64,000 nt of DNA from Corticicoccus populi (GCF_042686195.1 NZ_JBHUOQ010000005.1:62001-126000), one strand, 5' to 3'; positions 44,609 through 53,329 are shown, counted from the first letter of the stretch. Notes: generated from the sequence alone by a model not told the origin. Translations and numbers: made by a program.

Positions 44609-45826
44609 TTAATCCTTATTAAATAAAATCCCTCTATGCATTAACTGTCTGTCTTCCGGCAGTCTTGCCACCGCTTCTGCGCTGCAGCTCACATCTGTAA
44701 ATACAAAGCTCGCTTCATCACCAGGTTTCGGCCACTGCTGATTCCCTTTATCATCTAATGGTGTAATCCCGCCAGTAATCAGTCCCAGGCTGTTCCGTAA
44801 TACACGTTCAGTTGATTTTCCCGTATAATCACAAAAGTGATTCACCTTCTCCATAATATCTCCTGAAACAAACGGACTCCAGGAATCATAAAAACCGTCA
44901 CATCCCAGACCGACAGCGACACCATTCTCTTTTAAAATATCAATCGGTATCACTTTATGATTCACAGAAATCGGTATGGTGGACATAATCGATACATCAT
45001 ATTGCTTTAATTTCCGTGCAAAATTCTGCTGCACGCCGGGCTGTAGTTGACTCAGACCGAATGCATGACTGAATGTCGTTTTCCCCTGATAATCTTCCGC
45101 ACTCACCATGTCGAGCCATCGATCCATTGTATAGTATCCGATATGGCCTCTGTCATGAAAATGCATGTCCACATCCACACCGTATTCTTTTGCGATTTCC
45201 ATCGTCATTTCAAGTGATTTCTCAACATTTCCGTCTATTCCCGCGGGATCAAGACCTCCTAAAATCCCTGCTCCGGACTGAAGTGCTTCTCTAAGAAGAT
45301 CGGGCATTTCTTCATGAAGAAGCAGTCCGTGCTGAGGGAAAGCTACAATTTCATATGTTAAATACTCTTTATAAGATTCCAGAGCCCGCTTCACCCCTTC
45401 TAAATTTTTTAATTTAATAAAAGGATCGATATTTACATGCGTCCGAATATGATTGACACCATTTTTTAAATGCAGCTCAATCATTGCGGATGCTCTTTGT
45501 TCAACCGTCTCTGCGAGTGTTTCCAGTTCCGCTGCTTCAAGTTTTAATCTCTCGGATAAATTTTTCACCGGCCGGCATGCCCTAAAACCGAGTGACAAAT
45601 ATGTTTTATCAAGATGATTATGCATCTCTTTAAACGGCGGCAGTGCGAGTCTTCCACCCATATCCATTCCGTCTGTTTCTGTGTGCTCAAGTGACGGAAC
45701 GAGTGTCTGAATTACACCATCCTCTGAAATCTCTATATTAAACAACTCTGTTTCTGTTTTAACAGTACCGTCTGAATGTCTCGATTCACCGGTTTCGAGA
45801 CGCACATTTTTCAGCCAGCGGCTCAT
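44609..45826 (-). CDS. CodA-like amidohydrolase/deaminase, copy 2
   Basis: A 405-residue metal-dependent hydrolase related to cytosine deaminase. The HxH metal motif is KEMHNHLDKT, and later ligands lie in VAFPQHGLLLHE, DMHFHDRGH and SHAFGLSQL. The catalytic Asp region reads VGLGCDGFYDSWSPF, equivalent to the GHDDVFDPW segment of E. coli CodA but with Cys for His. The ATG overlaps the stop of the upstream paralogue (ATGA). Both share the opening LKNVRLETG. Substrate is not certain. Confidence 0.85.
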   Translation of the reverse strand: MSRWLKNVRLETGESRHSDGTVKTETELFNIEISEDGVIQTLVPSLEHTETDGMDMGGRLALPPFKEMHNHLDKTYLSLGFRACRPVKNLSERLKLEAAELETLAETVEQRASAMIELHLKNGVNHIRTHVNIDPFIKLKNLEGVKRALESYKEYLTYEIVAFPQHGLLLHEEMPDLLREALQSGAGILGGLDPAGIDGNVEKSLEMTMEIAKEYGVDVDMHFHDRGHIGYYTMDRWLDMVSAEDYQGKTTFSHAFGLSQLQPGVQQNFARKLKQYDVSIMSTIPISVNHKVIPIDILKENGVAVGLGCDGFYDSWSPFVSGDIMEKVNHFCDYTGKSTERVLRNSLGLITGGITPLDDKGNQQWPKPGDEASFVFTDVSCSAEAVARLPEDRQLMHRGILFNKD

Positions 45827-47067
45827 CGCAATTCCCCCTTTAAATCATACGCTTCCCTGTGAATCACACTGCCTTTAGAAATAACGGCAGTGACCGGGCA
45901 CTGTCTGGCGATTAAATGCGCGGAACTCACTGCATCTGCAAGCAGCACGTCCGCAGGATCTCCGACTTTCGGCCACTTCATATTTCCGGACTCATCGAGT
46001 GCCGTAATACCGCCTGTCGCATATTTCAATGACTGACCGATGTTTAATTCATCAATATAGCTGAAACGCTGTACCAACTGATTTAACTTTCGAACCGTAT
46101 TGCCGCTGCCAAACGGCGACCAGTGATCGACCAGACTGTCATGTCCGGTTGAAACACCCACTCCGTTATCAAATAAATACTTTACAGGAATCGTAACAGG
46201 ACCGGCACCGATCGGTACAGATGTCGTAATATTGACGTTGTGCTGTGACATCTTTCGGGTTAATTCATCGAGCAGCTGCTCATCTAAATCAGCCAGTGCA
46301 AATGCATGGCTCAACGTTACTTCATTCTGAAAAGACCGCACTTCTATTTCTTTTAAAATCTGCTGAATATCAAATGCCCCGAGCGTATTCGGTTCATGCA
46401 GATGAAAGTCGATACCGAGATGATATTTTTCAGCCAGATTAAAAGTCGTTTGAATCACCTCACTGCTTCTTCTATCCACCGCTGCAGGGTCCACCCCGCC
46501 GACATGTGTGGCACCCATCTGTAAAGCATCTTCAAATATACTCATAAATGCTTCACCGTTACGCAGCAGTCCGTGCTGAGGGAATGCTACAATTTCGTAT
46601 GTAATCTGCCCCTTGTAGCTCTCGAGAACACGCCTCACTATCTCCATATGTTTTGTTTTTATGTGTGGATCCACATTCACATGCGTCCGGATATGGGTGT
46701 GTCCGTGCCGGATATAATGTTTGATGACTTTATGCGCCCGTTCTTCCGCTGTTTTCAACTGTACCGGCAGTAACACCTCCTCTTCTTTAAAACGTGTAAA
46801 TATTCCTTCTGATGCCGGTGAAGGTGCTTTCCATTCCCCGCCGAAATAAGTTTTATCGATATGCGCATGCATTTCTCTGAACGATGGAACCATCAGCTGT
46901 TCCTCTGCATCTATCGTCTCTATATCCTCAGTTATTTCAGGTGCAATCTTTTTAAATACACCGTCTTCCATTAAAACATCAAAAATCTCTGTTTCTGCCG
47001 CTGTGACAAATGATCCATCATAACGGTAACCCGTTTCCAAACGCACATTCTTTAACAAAGTTTTCAA
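45823..47067 (-). CDS. CodA-like amidohydrolase/deaminase, copy 1
   Basis: A 414-residue amidohydrolase of the cytosine-deaminase group. Metal site HxH in REMHAHIDKTYFG, with VAFPQHGLLRN, IDFHLHEPNT, SHAFALADL and STGHDSLVDHWSPFGSGN, which matches the CodA GHDDVFDPW block closely. The start is a TTG behind GGGGCGG. It is the first gene of a three-gene operon (two amidohydrolases and a cupin). Likely a purine/pyrimidine or guanidine-ring deaminase; no transporter is linked, so the substrate cannot be inferred. Confidence 0.87.
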   Translation of the reverse strand: MKTLLKNVRLETGYRYDGSFVTAAETEIFDVLMEDGVFKKIAPEITEDIETIDAEEQLMVPSFREMHAHIDKTYFGGEWKAPSPASEGIFTRFKEEEVLLPVQLKTAEERAHKVIKHYIRHGHTHIRTHVNVDPHIKTKHMEIVRRVLESYKGQITYEIVAFPQHGLLRNGEAFMSIFEDALQMGATHVGGVDPAAVDRRSSEVIQTTFNLAEKYHLGIDFHLHEPNTLGAFDIQQILKEIEVRSFQNEVTLSHAFALADLDEQLLDELTRKMSQHNVNITTSVPIGAGPVTIPVKYLFDNGVGVSTGHDSLVDHWSPFGSGNTVRKLNQLVQRFSYIDELNIGQSLKYATGGITALDESGNMKWPKVGDPADVLLADAVSSAHLIARQCPVTAVISKGSVIHREAYDLKGELR

Positions 47068-47156
47068 AAAGAACCGCCCCTTAGTTTATGTCATTTACTT
47101 TAAATAGACTGCTGATTCCATTTTATCATGAAGTATGAAATATCAGTAAATACAAA

Positions 47157-47176
47157 AGACGCCCGCTTGGACGTCT
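47157..47176 (-). terminator. Orphan leftward terminator
   Basis: Read leftward, AGACGTCC-AAGC-GGGCGTCT is a full stem with one U-G wobble, then TTTTGT. No leftward gene lies directly upstream. Confidence 0.7.
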
Positions 47177-47359
47177 GATATCAATTTTAGAGGTAACGGT
47201 AACTTATATCTGCCGTTTCTTTTTTAACTACATCATCACTACTGAAAGCCTCGTATACACTTAATCACTTATAATGTATAATTTGTAAATAATATTTTGC
47301 AATTAATTACGCTGATTGTGTCATATATTCTATAATTAGCAATGAACATTGTTATAAGT

Positions 47360-47398
47360 AAAAACCGCCTTCATAAATTAATATGCAGGGTGGTTTTT
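47360..47398 (+). terminator. Orphan terminator hairpin
   Basis: AAAAACCGCC pairs with GGTGGTTTTT (one G-U) around a 19-base loop. It lies ahead of the DUF2785 remnant without an upstream rightward gene. Confidence 0.65.
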
Positions 47399-47445
47399 AG
47401 CATGATATTTTTGATAAACAAACATTTTAGAAATTAGGTGGAAAA

Positions 47446-47733
47446 TTGTTATTAAAAGAAGAACTTAAAAACTTAAGAGAAAATGATTATAAATTATCTG
47501 AAGACATAAATATTGAGCATCTCATAAAACAAATGCAGGAAAACATTGGAGATATAGACAGCGAATTGAGGGATGATCTTATTTATTCAACTTTTGGCTA
47601 TCTAATTTCCAATGATTTCTTATCGAAAGAAATGCTTAAACATATTTTAGAGACATGTCCGATTTTAAGCGCCTATCCCAAACATCTAAAATTTCTAAAG
47701 CTTCTTTACAATAATGGGAAAAATGGCCACTAA
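47446..47733 (+). pseudogene. DUF2785 protein, truncated remnant
   Basis: A 95-residue product from a TTG with AGGTGG upstream. The N-terminal 60 residues match the start of DUF2785 proteins (LRENDYKLSEDINIEHLIK, then IGDIDSELRDDLIYSTFGYL), which are normally about 250-280 residues. After HILETCP the similarity ends and the frame closes within 30 residues, so most of the domain is deleted. A short tail (PKHLKFLKLLYNNGK) could be the joined C-terminus. It sits at the left edge of the AT-rich defence region and has a terminator right after it. Confidence 0.65.
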
Positions 47734-47736
47734 AAT

Positions 47737-47765
47737 AAAACACTATCTTTGTTTGAGATAGTGTT
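47737..47765 (+). terminator. Terminator after the DUF2785 remnant
   Basis: AACACTATCT pairs with AGATAGTGTT around TTTGTTTG (47739-47765), with flanking A-run. Confidence 0.8.
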
Positions 47766-48131
47766 AATAGGTAAGTTGCACATACCATTTAAATTCCTGA
47801 TTCAATAATGGTTATCTGCAACACTTTATCTTTTACTTTGTTTATATCGTCAAGGTGGATATACAAAAATAATATTATATTTCGTTTTGATTACTTCACA
47901 TTTTAGATGATATTAAAATGTCATTTGTCGATGTATACCCATCCAATGACATCGATGCAAAAGCTTTAATAGTAATAGCTGATACTGAGTAATACAGTTC
48001 CTCCATATCTTATTATTAATTTCTGAGTCTAATTATGCATAATAAATATAGAGATATACGTTTTATATTTCTGAAAATAATTAGAGTTATATAATTGTTA
48101 ATTTGATTAAAATATCCAATATTACATTAAA
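47766..48131. other. AT-rich intergenic stretch, left side of defence cluster
   Basis: No full gene. A short open stretch at about 47897-47992 (+) reads DIKMSFVDVYPSNDIDAK and ends ALIVIADTE; it has no start or ribosome site and may be a gene scrap. An 8-bp inverted repeat (ATGTCATT 47918-47925 / AATGACAT 47945-47952) lies within it, without a T-run. Nothing else is recognised. Confidence 0.4.
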
Positions 48132-48971
48132 TTACATAATTAGATTGAAGTCTATATTATATCCTGAACCTTTCATTTCTTTTGCTAAGGGGATCTGCCA
48201 CCCACCATTTTTATCAAAAGGAATGTAGACTACACCTGAAATATCATTAGGTGTTTCAACTTCTTGTTTTACTAAAGCACACACGTTATTTCTTCCAAGC
48301 TTTGCTATTAAATATCCATGCTCAAACACTACATTTTGTCTAGCTCTGTATAACTTTTTATCTTCATTATTCTTCTGATATCCAATGTCACATGGAGTAT
48401 ATAAAATAATACCAAAACTCACATTAGAATATTGTTCAATTTTTTCAATTATTGTCATTCCGTTGCTAGCTTGCTCATGTAAAATAATTGGCTCAAATCC
48501 CATTCTTTCAATAAAACGAGCTATTTCAAGTTTAAGCTCATTATCTTGTCCATGAACAATAAAAACTTTCGCTTTATCAATAACTACTTTTTTCTTTCTT
48601 TCAATAACCTCCACATTTTCTTTGATTTCTTTTGCTTCAGCCATTAATTGCTTAGTTATATCAGTTGTATATTTATCATAGTGCAATATATCTTCTGGAG
48701 ATATATACATTATCAAACCTGTAGGCATATTATCATTTTCATATTCAGATAATTCCCGGGCAGACTTTTCAGTTGTAACAATTTTTAACCTGTTAATTTC
48801 TTCTTTTCTTAATACATATCCATTAACAATAAATTCCTCACTATTTTGATAAGGTATTAAAACATCTTTTATTATTTCATCTTTATCCGTTTCATCAATA
48901 TTTGCCACAACCTTATTTGTCTTAGACTTTCCTATTTTTTCTTTAGTTTCTATTAAAATTTGATAATACAA
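48132..48971 (-). CDS. TIR-like nucleotide-binding protein (CAP12/Pycsar-effector TIR family)
   Basis: A 279-residue protein. Residues about 134-265 form the prokaryotic TIR-like domain: KVFIVHGQDNELKLEIARFI, PIILHEQASNGMTIIEKIEQ, FGIILYTPCDIGY, then ARQNVVFEHGYLIAKLGR with the putative NADase Glu217. The N-terminal 110 residues are a separate mixed alpha/beta domain of unknown role with acidic patches, possibly a sensor. In CBASS and Pycsar such domains cleave NAD+ to stop phage growth. The start is a TTG with AAGGAGG seven bases upstream; longer in-frame starts lack a site. It follows the GajA/GajB-like pair on the same strand with a 170-base gap, so it may be a linked effector. Confidence 0.82.
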   Translation of the reverse strand: MYYQILIETKEKIGKSKTNKVVANIDETDKDEIIKDVLIPYQNSEEFIVNGYVLRKEEINRLKIVTTEKSARELSEYENDNMPTGLIMYISPEDILHYDKYTTDITKQLMAEAKEIKENVEVIERKKKVVIDKAKVFIVHGQDNELKLEIARFIERMGFEPIILHEQASNGMTIIEKIEQYSNVSFGIILYTPCDIGYQKNNEDKKLYRARQNVVFEHGYLIAKLGRNNVCALVKQEVETPNDISGVVYIPFDKNGGWQIPLAKEMKGSGYNIDFNLIM

Positions 48972-49141
48972 TTTATATCCTCCTTCGAAAAAATAGCAGA
49001 TATTCCTTCGTACTATACACCTAAATTTAAAAAAAGCTTTCAAATAAAAATTTCTATGCGGATGTAAATTTATTATTATTTCTTGTAGTACAAAATGCTA
49101 CATATCAGAATTAGAAACTAAAATTTTATAAGGGTATTATT

Positions 49142-50566
49142 TTAATCATGTTTTTCATCGGCCATAGTTACATATTCAATATTCCATCCAGCGTCCTTTA
49201 AATCTTCTTCATGATCCACAATTGTTTCTTCATGTACTGCAACACAGAGCAAATGGGAAGGTCTTGTAAGCCCAACATAAGTCATTTTTAGATTTTGTAA
49301 TGTACGTTTCTTCTTCGTAGGTTTATGTTTCCCTTTAAAATAATCTAAGATTCTATGAACATCGTATTCATAATAAAATGTTTCAAGATAAAGTGTTGCG
49401 GTATGCGTTTCTCCTTTAACTCCATGTATAGTATCAAATTCAATTTCAATATCATTTTCCGATTTTTCGTGTGTGAAAATATTAGACTTTAAGGGCGTGG
49501 TTATTTCTCTCTCCTCTTTTTCTTCTATAAAAAAAGTAGATAATTGGTCAATATCTTGCCAGTTAAAGAGATCTTTAAGTCTAATTTTAATAAACTCTTT
49601 TACATCCTCATATATATTTTTGTCGTTTGAGATGGACAAGCACCAATCTGCCAGATTTAACAACAAACCTTGATAAGTTTCCTCGTCTTTCTCTTTTAGA
49701 AAATTTAATAAAGATTTTTCCGTAAAAAAATTATTATTCTCATCTTTTTCATTCATTATTTTTAAAGATTTTAATATCCCACACAAGATTGATTTCCTAT
49801 ATAGAGGAACACTTATATCATTCGTTTTCTCGTTAGGAAATTGTGTTACATATGAATATAAATAATCAAAGTCATTTCTTTGTTTAAGTTCTTTACTAAA
49901 TCTCTTCCAATAATCTAAAAGAGTATCTTGTTTCGTATTTTCCCCTGCTACCCATGCGATTGCTTTAAAAGTAGTATTTTGCACTTTATTTAATTCATAT
50001 TTTAATATCATATCGCCAAAATGAGGAAGTACTTTATCTATCGTTTCTTTATTAAATACAATAATAGTAGGTGAAATATCAGGAATACTCAAATTCCCTG
50101 TCAAATTTTGTGGACTAACACAAATATTCTTTACAACATTGGCTATCGCCGGTGAAAAACGTTTACTATCTGATATTGATAAAGACGGTTCTAATACATT
50201 CCAATTCCCTATAGCTTGATCAAGATCATAAATTGATTGATTCTGATCCCCTATCCTTTGCAATATAACTGAGTTATCAAATAAACTATTAAAAAGATTA
50301 TTTTGATGTTTCATAGTATCTTGCATTTCATCTATAAAAACATATGAAAACCTTCTCGAAAAAACTCCTTTTATTTGCGGATATTTTGTAACATAATAAT
50401 TTGCTAAAAAATAAGCATCATCGTAGCATAAAATTCCAAGTTTCAACATTTTCAACTTTAATTTTTTTAGATATCGATAAGAAGCCGTATCTTTATCTTT
50501 ATAAATCAGATTACCATACATTCCGTTAGTTATATTAATCTCTTCATTATCATAGGTAAATCTCAT
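49142..50566 (-). CDS. gajB: UvrD/Rep-type helicase, C-terminal part (GajB-like), separated by a frameshift
   Basis: This 474-residue frame holds the rest of the helicase whose N-terminus lies at 50575-51054. Motif II is YVFIDEMQDTMKHQ, motif III LQRIGDQNQSIYD, motif V FDTIHGVKGETHTATL and motif VI MTYVGLTRPSHLLCVA. The frame is open upstream of its first ATG to 50587, reading DSNLIYK, so a -1 slip or one extra A joins it to the first part. The first ATG (50566) has no Shine-Dalgarno site, so independent translation is unlikely. Joined length is about 637 residues, longer than the 494-residue type GajB. Normally GajB works with GajA to sense phage-altered DNA and activate cleavage. Confidence 0.8.
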   Translation of the reverse strand: MRFTYDNEEINITNGMYGNLIYKDKDTASYRYLKKLKLKMLKLGILCYDDAYFLANYYVTKYPQIKGVFSRRFSYVFIDEMQDTMKHQNNLFNSLFDNSVILQRIGDQNQSIYDLDQAIGNWNVLEPSLSISDSKRFSPAIANVVKNICVSPQNLTGNLSIPDISPTIIVFNKETIDKVLPHFGDMILKYELNKVQNTTFKAIAWVAGENTKQDTLLDYWKRFSKELKQRNDFDYLYSYVTQFPNEKTNDISVPLYRKSILCGILKSLKIMNEKDENNNFFTEKSLLNFLKEKDEETYQGLLLNLADWCLSISNDKNIYEDVKEFIKIRLKDLFNWQDIDQLSTFFIEEKEEREITTPLKSNIFTHEKSENDIEIEFDTIHGVKGETHTATLYLETFYYEYDVHRILDYFKGKHKPTKKKRTLQNLKMTYVGLTRPSHLLCVAVHEETIVDHEEDLKDAGWNIEYVTMADEKHD

Positions 50567-50574
50567 TTTATAAA

Positions 50575-51054
50575 TTAAGTTTGAATCTTTTTTTCTATTC
50601 CATAACGGTATCTTTGGGGTACCATTTGATAATATTCTTTTCGAATAGTTTCATTATAAATTTCATCATCAATTCTGTTCGGTCTTTTCCCGAGTATATT
50701 TATATATGCGGGTATAGCTAGATATTTATTTACAAAGGACTGAATTGTACTGCAATTGTTTGGATGACTGAAAAGTTTGAGTCCATTTATACCTAATTTT
50801 GTTTTAATTTCATTTATTGCTACGTTTGTGTGGGTTAATACACATATACCATCATTATTTTCAAGAGGCAGCTTCTTAGAGATTATAGCTAGTTTAGCCA
50901 ACAAAGTTGTTGTTTTTCCACTACCAGGACAAGCTCTAATATCTTTTTTTTCTAAACATTTTATAATATCTCTTCTTTCATCATTAAATGTAATTCCTTC
51001 AGGTAAAAGTAGGCTTTCTGCATATTGTATATCAGCTTCAGTTATTTCAATCAT
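50575..51054 (-). CDS. gajB: UvrD/Rep-type helicase, N-terminal part (GajB-like)
   Basis: A 159-residue frame with Walker A in RACPGSGKTTTLLAKLA (about residue 45) and motif Ia in CVLTHTNVAINEIKTKL. It stops soon after GIEKKIQT. The ATG overlaps the upstream GajA-like gene by eight bases, with GAGGGAG inside that gene, so translation is coupled. Alone this part lacks the DExQD box, motifs III-VI and half of the ATP site, so it cannot be a helicase. The downstream -1 frame continues the protein without a gap in homology. Either programmed frameshifting at 50587-50593, a reversible A-tract change, or loss of function explains the split. Confidence 0.8.
   Translation of the reverse strand: MIEITEADIQYAESLLLPEGITFNDERRDIIKCLEKKDIRACPGSGKTTTLLAKLAIISKKLPLENNDGICVLTHTNVAINEIKTKLGINGLKLFSHPNNCSTIQSFVNKYLAIPAYINILGKRPNRIDDEIYNETIRKEYYQMVPQRYRYGIEKKIQT
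50587..50593 (-). other. A AAA AAG slippery heptamer at the helicase frame break
   Basis: Read leftward, the zero frame is GAA AAA AAG ATT CAA ACT TAA. The seven-base A AAA AAG is in the correct phase for tandem -1 slippage, the same heptamer used by dnaX. After the slip, GAT TCA AAC continues open into the helicase C-terminus. The tract is seven A long, so one added A would also restore the frame. No strong downstream stem-loop or upstream stimulatory Shine-Dalgarno is obvious by eye. Confidence 0.7.
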
Positions 51055-52963
51055 CGTTATCTCCCTCTTCTGTCACATGAAATATTGCCTTAACTAGGTA
51101 ATCTAATTTCTTATCAGATAGAATACGGGACTTTATGTCTTCTTGGTTAAGTTCATTTAAAATTCCAGCTAAACATTGTGCAGTAATTGCTTTTGAAATG
51201 TCTTTTTCAAGCATTAAGTTATAGTAAATATAAAAAGCTTTTTCTTCATTAGAAGTTTTCAACTCATCCCATTTTTTATATTGTTTATCTATTACTTCGC
51301 CAACTCCTTGTATTTTCTCTTCTGTTAAACCATAACGATTACTATTTTGTATTTTCTCAGCATATAACACTGCTTCAAAGAGTTCTTTTTGTAAGCAACT
51401 TAAAGCAATATCATATTCAAGAGTCCATTCTGGAGAAATAAATAATTTTACATATTGTCCCTCTATTCTTTCTTTTCTTTCTTTTCTTCTTTGGGCAATT
51501 GATTTTATATTTTCTTTATCTTTTTTGGTTTCAACATCATCTTTAACTAATTTATAGATATCTGGTTTTATATCATTATCAGTTATACATGAAACAGGAA
51601 TATTCAATAGACCTTTCCTTTGTTCTTCTCTTTTAAAAATCCTTGAGTAACGAAGAAATGCTGTATTACCAACATTAACCAGTGAAACACCATACCTGGC
51701 AAGCGGTTTTCCAATTATTTTAGCTATAGTTGGAATAAGTAGATTTTCAGCATCACCCTCAACTAAAATTACTCCTTCAGCAAAAAACAAGTTTGCCTTC
51801 GTAGAATCTAAAAATCTTTCCAAAAAAAGATAATCTCCTTTTTCCAACTCAGTGTATGATGACCCCATTGGAAAAGCATTAAAGTCTTTACAAACAATTA
51901 AATTATTCAAACTTATTTTTGAAGCCAATTCAGGACTATGTGTTGTGAGAATTAATTGTATATCAGATTTTTCGGATTCAGTTTGAAGAAATTCAACTAA
52001 TCTAACTTGAGCTTGTGTGTGTATATGTGCCTCAATCTCTTCTACTAAAGTGAGTTTTAGCCCTGAATAGTCTTCTCTTTTTAATAATAAAAGTTCTACT
52101 GCTATAAACAATAAGTTATGCGAGCCTAAACCAGCTTTTGTGGATGTTAAATTTAATCTTAATTTTTCAAGAATATTTTTCAATTTCAAATCTGAAATTG
52201 AAAAGTTAGAATCTAATTTATTTTTAATCCCCGAAAATTCTCCCAAATACTGATTTATTTCTTTAAGTAGTCCCTCTCCCTGCAAGTCTTCCAAAGCTTG
52301 CCCATGTTCGTCTAGACCTTCAAAGTAGTTTTTTATTTTTTTGTTGGCTGTTTTCATTATCTCAAAAAGATAATGTTCTTCTTCCTTATCTTTAAAAGAT
52401 TCATGACTATCTAAAATTTGTGATAGTCTTGAATTTCTACGAGGAGCTAACTCTCTCTCTGCGTCCCGTAATGGAGTAAGATATATTGAACGAAGTAAAT
52501 TCCTTGTCTCACCACTCAATAATTTGCCTTCTTCATCTGGTCCAGCTTTTATATCATAATAGACATTTCTTCCTTTACGTTTTGCAATTAAAAATACTTT
52601 TAGAAAATACTGAGATTTACCACCAATATCTTCAATACCTAACCATTCTAAAAAATGTTTTGCTTCATTATTGTTAAAACCTCTAAAAATACATTCAATA
52701 CGTATTTCAGAAGCTCTTTTACTCTCATCATAACCTACTGGCAAATTAAAATCTTCCTGCTCAATCCTAATATACTCATAACTTTGGGTTAGTATAGTGT
52801 ATTTAATTGCATCAATTATTGCTGTTTTTCCTGAATTATTTTCTCCTACTAATAAATTTAAACCCTTATTAAACTTCAATGAAATGCCTGGAAATATTCC
52901 ATCTTCTGTTTCTTGTTGCCCATATTTTCTGAAATTCCAAATCCGAAGTTCTGATAAATACAA
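51047..52963 (-). CDS. gajA: OLD-family ATPase/TOPRIM nuclease, Gabija GajA-like
   Basis: A 638-residue class 2 OLD nuclease. The N-terminal ABC-type ATPase has Walker A VGENNSGKTAII (about 40-50), a long coiled insertion, Walker B LTLVEEIEAHIH and the H-loop ILTTHSPELAS (about 340). The C-terminal TOPRIM domain has the metal Glu in FAEGVILVEGDAEN (about 400) and the Asp pair in SCITDNDIKPD. The start is a TTG at 52963 with GAGGTG upstream; a GTG at 52972 lies inside that site. In Gabija, ATP/NTP depletion unleashes DNA nicking. Direct overlap with the UvrD-type gene supports a GajAB pair. Plain OLD nucleases are the alternative. Confidence 0.85.
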   Translation of the reverse strand: MYLSELRIWNFRKYGQQETEDGIFPGISLKFNKGLNLLVGENNSGKTAIIDAIKYTILTQSYEYIRIEQEDFNLPVGYDESKRASEIRIECIFRGFNNNEAKHFLEWLGIEDIGGKSQYFLKVFLIAKRKGRNVYYDIKAGPDEEGKLLSGETRNLLRSIYLTPLRDAERELAPRRNSRLSQILDSHESFKDKEEEHYLFEIMKTANKKIKNYFEGLDEHGQALEDLQGEGLLKEINQYLGEFSGIKNKLDSNFSISDLKLKNILEKLRLNLTSTKAGLGSHNLLFIAVELLLLKREDYSGLKLTLVEEIEAHIHTQAQVRLVEFLQTESEKSDIQLILTTHSPELASKISLNNLIVCKDFNAFPMGSSYTELEKGDYLFLERFLDSTKANLFFAEGVILVEGDAENLLIPTIAKIIGKPLARYGVSLVNVGNTAFLRYSRIFKREEQRKGLLNIPVSCITDNDIKPDIYKLVKDDVETKKDKENIKSIAQRRKERKERIEGQYVKLFISPEWTLEYDIALSCLQKELFEAVLYAEKIQNSNRYGLTEEKIQGVGEVIDKQYKKWDELKTSNEEKAFYIYYNLMLEKDISKAITAQCLAGILNELNQEDIKSRILSDKKLDYLVKAIFHVTEEGDNDD

Positions 52964-53329
52964 AAATGTCACCTCATTTGTAAATGTTTATTTCACTTTT
53001 TATCTACTAACTTCTTTACTTGACTCTCATAAGTTAAAATAGTCTTTTTGCTTCAATTTTTTTATATTCAATAATATTTTATAATTATACTTACCTATTT
53101 TTTGAAGTACAAGAAAATTGCAGTAAAATATCTGTAATTATTTCAGACTTTAATAACTCTAATTCAATTTCGTTAAAAAATAGTAATTTTATAAATTTGT
53201 TAATCCAATTTTTCAAAAATAGAAATTTACTGGATGTGAAGAGAGCGAGAAATAGTCAATATAAATCACTCCTTACGCGTCTTGAAAACGATAATCAACA
53301 TGTCCGTATATTACACACCAAAAAAACAA
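52964..53329. other. AT-rich intergenic stretch upstream of the GajA-like gene
   Basis: No gene is supported. It must hold the promoter for the leftward defence operon; several TA-rich -10 candidates exist but no clear pair. No dyad or repeat stands out. Confidence 0.4.

Larger units (their letters stand above)
47068..47445. other. Intergenic stretch between amidohydrolase operon and DUF2785 remnant
   Basis: No credible gene. It holds the amidohydrolase promoter region at the left, a leftward terminator hairpin at 47157-47176 (AGACGTCC/GGGCGTCT then TTTT) with no gene to terminate, and a second hairpin with T-run at 47360-47398 that also has no matching gene. The two orphan terminators suggest that genes have been lost here. 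Confidence 0.6.

Noticed and set aside
49142..50566. The downstream helicase frame as an independent gene starting at its first ATG
   Set aside because: That ATG has no Shine-Dalgarno site, the frame is open upstream to the slippery site, and the product lacks Walker A; it is better read as the second half of the helicase.
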